From positions 1-37,500 of the forward strand of contig JAIXYP010000004.1 of NCBI GenBank assembly GCA_027490155.1: a stretch of DNA of 37,500 nucleotides, written 5' to 3'. Positions 34,613-37,500 of the stretch are shown here, one piece after another. The position numbers and the translations under genes are program-made. Source of the DNA: Cytophagaceae bacterium (GTDB taxonomy: Bacteria; Bacteroidota; Bacteroidia; Cytophagales; Flexibacteraceae). Every line of letters begins with the position of its first letter. The stretch's first letter is position 1. The notes below the pieces were generated by a model. The model made no database searches. It saw only the letters and a list, made by a program, of their open reading frames with translations, and was not told where the DNA came from.

Positions 34613-34651
34613 GCATAGCAAATTTATACTATGCAGCCAAATAATTGACAA
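34613..34651 (-). promoter_or_regulatory. Predicted promoter with operator-like palindrome for the TPR-HTH gene
   Basis: On the minus strand, TAAATTTG (34626 to 34619) is a perfect -7 match, with a TTG 22 bp upstream (34651 to 34649, slightly long spacing). The -7 element is enclosed by the inverted repeat GCATAG / CTATGC (34613-34618 and 34629-34634). A protein bound there would block the promoter. The leader would be about 13 nt. Confidence 0.5.
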
Positions 34652-34995
34652 TCAACAAGATAATCCTGAAATATGACAGTATATATACTCCCCCTATGAC
34701 ACTATAGAGCAGGAAAAAGTAGCAAGTCTGAAAAAAATTTGCCACATTGGTTTCAGATACGCAGCAGTATTGCCTCGCATGACTGCCGATTTCTCAAAAC
34801 CCAACCTGCCCAACCGACGAGACCTAGCTTATCCTGGTCCTGATCGTCTGGGCAAACGACAACGAATGAAACACCGATCACTATGGTCCAGCTCAGCCTT
34901 GCTGACATGGGTTGGTTGTTGGATTTCAGAATACCCGAATTGCGTAGTCTATCCCTAAGTGTCAGGACGTTGACCTTATGCAGGATTGATATTGG

Positions 34996-35028
34996 AAAAC
35001 CCTCTGGCACATGCCCGAGGGTTTTTTT
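34996..35028 (+). terminator. Orphan plus-strand terminator
   Basis: A 9-bp perfect stem AAAACCCTC (34996-35004) / GAGGGTTTT (35017-35025) with a 12-nt loop and seven Ts (35022-35028). No plus-strand gene lies upstream for more than 2.6 kb (the second kinase ends at 32368, and the gene between is on the minus strand), so the transcript it ends is unidentified. Confidence 0.75.
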
Positions 35029-35074
35029 CTTTAGAGGCCTTGGCTACTGGCTGCTTCAAGTTGTGCAGGATTAG

Positions 35075-35082
35075 TATATTTG
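35075..35082 (+). promoter_or_regulatory. Possible -7 element for the DUF1801 pair
   Basis: TATATTTG matches TAnnTTTG and lies 28 bp before the ATG at 35111. No TTG lies 19-21 bp upstream, so the -33 element is missing or weak. Confidence 0.35.
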
Positions 35083-35110
35083 GCCATATCAGAGCACTCT
35101 CTTGCTGATC

Positions 35111-35527
35111 ATGGCGCAAAAGACTGTACCTACCACCGCCTCGGTTGCTGCCTTTGTTGCGACACTTGACCCCGCACAACAGGCGGATAGCCAAATCTTG
35201 ATCTCGTTGCTAGAGGAGCTAAGTGGATCAAAAGCCGTAATGTGGGGCAATATCATTGGGTTTGGCCAGTACGAATACCAATTTACGTCAGGCCATAAGG
35301 GTTATAGCATGTGCCTCGGCTTTTCCCCCCGCACAGGGAAAATCAGCCTATATGTTGGGGCTGGTGCTGCAGACAACCAACCACTGCTGGAAAACTTGGG
35401 CAAGTTCCAGATGGCCAAAAGTTGCCTTTATGTCAAACGAGTGGCCGACATTAACCTTGACATCCTTGCCAAGATCTGTAATAACAGACTTGCATTGCTA
35501 GAGCGCGAGTATCCATCTAACACCTAA
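35111..35527 (+). CDS. DUF1801 domain protein (first of tandem pair)
   Basis: A 138-residue cytoplasmic protein of the DUF1801/YdhG-like family, whose fold is related to frataxin-type iron chaperones in Bacillus. Typical features are an N-terminal helix with VAAFVATLDPAQQADSQILISLLEEL, the KAVMWGNIIGFGQYEYQFTSG core, FSPRTGKISLYV and CLYVKRVADINLDIL. The frame could open at a TTG at 35102, but the ATG at 35111 gives the more usual start. Function in this organism is unknown. It is followed after 10 bp by a paralogue, so the two are translated from one transcript. Confidence 0.85.
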   Translation: MAQKTVPTTASVAAFVATLDPAQQADSQILISLLEELSGSKAVMWGNIIGFGQYEYQFTSGHKGYSMCLGFSPRTGKISLYVGAGAADNQPLLENLGKFQMAKSCLYVKRVADINLDILAKICNNRLALLEREYPSNT

Positions 35528-35537
35528 CCAACCCTTT

Positions 35538-35936
35538 ATGTCGCTAAATCCGGACCTATCCAACTTTCTTGATACGCTAGAATCAGAAAAACGTACTGAT
35601 AGCCTAGCCCTAATTGATCTAATGCAAAGGCTTACAGGTGAGCCAGCAAGCCTTTCGGGAGGCGGAATGATTGGCTTTGGGCGGTACCACTACCGCTATG
35701 AGTCTGGCCATGAAGGTGACACCAGCTTGCTTGCTTTTGCTCCGCGCAAAGACAAGTTTAGCATCTACTTAGCACCTGGGGCTGATAGTTTTGTGGAGCT
35801 GCTGGCACAACTTGGCAAACACAAAATGGGTAAGGGCTGCCTCTACGTCAAGAAACTGGCGGATGTTAACCTAAGCGTGTTAGAGGCCCTTTGCCAACAG
35901 TCAATCGATGTGATCAGGGAACGGTTCCCGCAATAG
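35538..35936 (+). CDS. DUF1801 domain protein (second of tandem pair)
   Basis: A 132-residue paralogue of the preceding gene, with the same order of blocks: FLDTLESEKRTDSLALIDLMQRL, GMIGFGRYHYRYESGHEGDTS, FAPRKDKFSIYL and GCLYVKKLADVNLSVLEAL. The core from the IGFG motif onward aligns with the first copy with only a few length differences. The tandem arrangement points to duplication and possible heterodimer formation. No enzymatic function is assigned. The gene is 98 bp upstream of the DUF4153 gene and may be co-transcribed with it, as no terminator is visible between. Confidence 0.85.
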   Translation: MSLNPDLSNFLDTLESEKRTDSLALIDLMQRLTGEPASLSGGGMIGFGRYHYRYESGHEGDTSLLAFAPRKDKFSIYLAPGADSFVELLAQLGKHKMGKGCLYVKKLADVNLSVLEALCQQSIDVIRERFPQ

Positions 35937-36034
35937 GTATAAGCCAGCTGGCCAACATAGGGCACTGATGTTGCCTTTGGTCCTGACGTTGCTAGCTTGA
36001 GTACCTACCCGTTGCCTAACTGAAAACAACCCTT

Positions 36035-37500
36035 ATGATGGAAGAGACAATCAAACTTAGTTTCCAAGAACGGTTTTGGCTAGGACTACGGAAGGCGATG
36101 CAAAACTTCCCGCTATCGGTCATTTTGGCATTGGGATTAGCGGTGTTTGGGATTACTAATTTGTACTTAGAGCCTGCAATCAGGAACTCAGTGGTGATCA
36201 TGCTTGGTCTAGGCATCGGGATATCCATTGCTGCAGCGGTTGCCATAGCGGCTAGGCAAAATCGATGGCCAGCATGGATATACATCAGTTTATCAGCGGT
36301 GGTCCTATTGGTGATTGGGAGTTACATCTGGACAGGCTGGAATCATGATTTTGAAAATGGACGGTGGCTGTTGACGGGACACCTAGCCCTAATATCGCAT
36401 TTACTGGTAGCCATTGCTGCATTTGGTCGATCTGGCCAAGAGCTTAGCTTCTGGAGCTATAACCGTACACTGTTGTTGGGTTTTGTGTGGTCTGGTTTTT
36501 TTGCCCTTGTTCTATTCGTAGGTGTGCTTGCTGCGATTGGGTCGGTTGAGCTGTTGTTTGGTATCGACGTCAAGAACGAACTATATGGTAGCACCTACTT
36601 TTTGGCAGCGTTTATTTTCCATCCATTACACTTCTTTGGCAACCTACCTACACGGTTTCAACCCATACCAGACTATCAATCCTTGGGGTACCCCAAGATA
36701 ATGCGCAACCTGATCCAATATGTGTTGTTGCCGTTGGTGGTCCTCTATGTCACGATCCTGTATCTGTATGGGCTTAAAAACATTTTTGTTGAGGTAACCA
36801 AGGGTTATACTGCCTGGTTGGTCCTGATCTTTTCGGTGGTGGGAGTCTTTGCCTTACTGCTGGCCTACCCAATGCGGCAAGACCCAGATGAACGCTGGGT
36901 GTCCGTATGGGATCGGCTCTATTTCTGGTTGATGATCCCGCTGATTGGTTTACTGATTTATGCAGTCTATATCCGTGTGGATAATTATGGCTACACTGCC
37001 AACCGGGTGGTGCTGATTTATTTGATCATTTGGCTAGGGGTCCTAACTGCCTACATGCTAACCAATAGAAAGTGGGGTATTTTCTTTGTGCCTGCCTCCT
37101 TGTTGGTCCTAACAGCGCTATCAATGGTAGGGCCATTGAGCTCGGCACGGTTGGCGGTTAACTGGCATATTGATCACCTACTAGGGTTAATGGATGAACA
37201 CAAGTTGGTGCCGAATAAACGATTTGGAGATGCATTGCCGGATTCGGTTACTGCGGAGCTACACACTAGTATTTCGTACATCACGATACAAGGATACCAA
37301 AACGAGATTATGCCTCCGTTTGTCCAGCTTGCAGCCAAGGATAGCACACCCTACCTAGTCCAGAAGGCCATACTTAATCAACTCAAGCTAAAGGATATTG
37401 ATGATCTTAGGATAAAGACCGATGATTATCACAACATAGAGGCCGACCTCAGCAATGGATATTCGCCAATGAGGCCTAGTAAGTTTATTCTTGAATTGAG
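36035..37500 (+). CDS. DUF4153 polytopic membrane protein (3' end cut by window edge)
   Basis: The frame opens at ATG 36035 (a second ATG follows at once) and runs to the window edge without a stop, giving about 488 residues so far. The N-terminal two thirds holds many hydrophobic helices, starting at FPLSVILALGLAVFGITNLYL. The later YFWLMIPLIGLLIYAVYIRV-x-x-YGYTANR block matches the DUF4153 family of Bacteroidota inner-membrane proteins. A soluble region starts near residue 380 (DHLLGLMDEHKLVPNKR). The family has no established role. The right end is truncated by the window, not by the gene. Confidence 0.85.
   Translation, partial: MMEETIKLSFQERFWLGLRKAMQNFPLSVILALGLAVFGITNLYLEPAIRNSVVIMLGLGIGISIAAAVAIAARQNRWPAWIYISLSAVVLLVIGSYIWTGWNHDFENGRWLLTGHLALISHLLVAIAAFGRSGQELSFWSYNRTLLLGFVWSGFFALVLFVGVLAAIGSVELLFGIDVKNELYGSTYFLAAFIFHPLHFFGNLPTRFQPIPDYQSLGYPKIMRNLIQYVLLPLVVLYVTILYLYGLKNIFVEVTKGYTAWLVLIFSVVGVFALLLAYPMRQDPDERWVSVWDRLYFWLMIPLIGLLIYAVYIRVDNYGYTANRVVLIYLIIWLGVLTAYMLTNRKWGIFFVPASLLVLTALSMVGPLSSARLAVNWHIDHLLGLMDEHKLVPNKRFGDALPDSVTAELHTSISYITIQGYQNEIMPPFVQLAAKDSTPYLVQKAILNQLKLKDIDDLRIKTDDYHNIEADLSNGYSPMRPSKFILEL

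Larger units (their letters stand above)
34600..35110. other. Divergent intergenic stretch of about 510 bp
   Basis: No convincing gene: the short frames on either strand (62-85 codons) overlap each other and lack motifs. It contains the TPR-HTH promoter at the left, a strong plus-strand terminator at 34996-35028, and a -7 element at 35075-35082 for the DUF1801 gene. The segment between about 34690 and 34995 shows nothing else, but the terminator implies that something is transcribed across it. Confidence 0.5.

Noticed and set aside
34753-35010. An 85-codon minus-strand frame with a hydrophobic stretch
   Set aside because: It spans the terminator hairpin at 34996-35025, overlaps plus-strand frames and has no motif.
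1-37500. CRISPR arrays, tRNA or rRNA genes, insertion sequences, prophage or integrative elements
   Set aside because: I found no evenly spaced repeats, no cloverleaf or rRNA sequence, and no transposase, integrase or phage structural gene on either strand.

Overview
The window comes from a bacterium of the phylum Bacteroidota. The evidence is two secreted proteins with type IX secretion (T9SS) C-terminal sorting domains, promoters of the Bacteroidota form TTG-N19/20-TAnnTTTG, TPR-type sensor proteins typical of the phylum, and a DUF4153 membrane protein. Base composition is mid-GC and fairly uniform. I found no rRNA, tRNA, CRISPR array, insertion sequence or prophage. The content looks like ordinary chromosome: envelope, metabolic and sensory genes on both strands, usually separated by clear hairpin terminators.

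Layout. 1-2585 (minus): an ABC exporter followed by rsmI, which is cut by the left edge. 2639-4090 (plus): leucine dehydrogenase with a clear promoter, a possibly structured leader and a terminator. 4148-6578 (minus): a two-gene unit pairing an SPFH/YdjI-type protein that carries a C-terminal GYF_2 domain with a double zinc-ribbon membrane protein. This resembles the Bacillus YdjG/YdjI membrane-stress module. 6579-7468: about 890 bp without a gene, holding a 146-bp inverted-repeat element. 7469-8341 (minus): a DUF6671 protein with two zinc ribbons. 8627-11599 (plus): a lipoprotein M16 metallopeptidase. 11703-13016 (minus): an unrecognised helical protein. 13167-16800 (plus): two T9SS cargo proteins. 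17042-18445 (plus): an ammonium transporter. 18684-19730 (plus): a small lipoprotein and an orphan Phd/YefM antitoxin. 19874-23229 (minus): two glycosyltransferases and a membrane-anchored dihaem cytochrome c. 23696-25806 (plus): an acetyltransferase, phosphatidylserine decarboxylase and gmhA. 25920-27392 (minus): a polytopic GT-C-like protein. 27810-32368 (plus): two tandem TPR-histidine kinases. 32695-34599 (minus): a TPR membrane-tethered HTH regulator. 35111-37500 (plus): two DUF1801 paralogues and a truncated DUF4153 protein.

How the genes work together. Most genes act at the envelope: lipid and LPS precursor synthesis (psd, gmhA), glycosyl transfer, export, secreted cargo and a surface peptidase. 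Two sets look like functional modules. One is the SPFH plus zinc-ribbon pair. The other is the sensory cluster, where three proteins of similar layout (secretion signal, helical TPR sensor, one membrane helix) end in either a histidine kinase or a DNA-binding domain. No receiver-domain response regulator is present in the window, so the phosphorelay partners must lie elsewhere. The best leads for something little described are the GYF_2-fused SPFH pair, the sensory cluster with operator-like palindromes around its promoters, and several structured non-coding segments (2676-2824, 32477-32560, 34600-35030).
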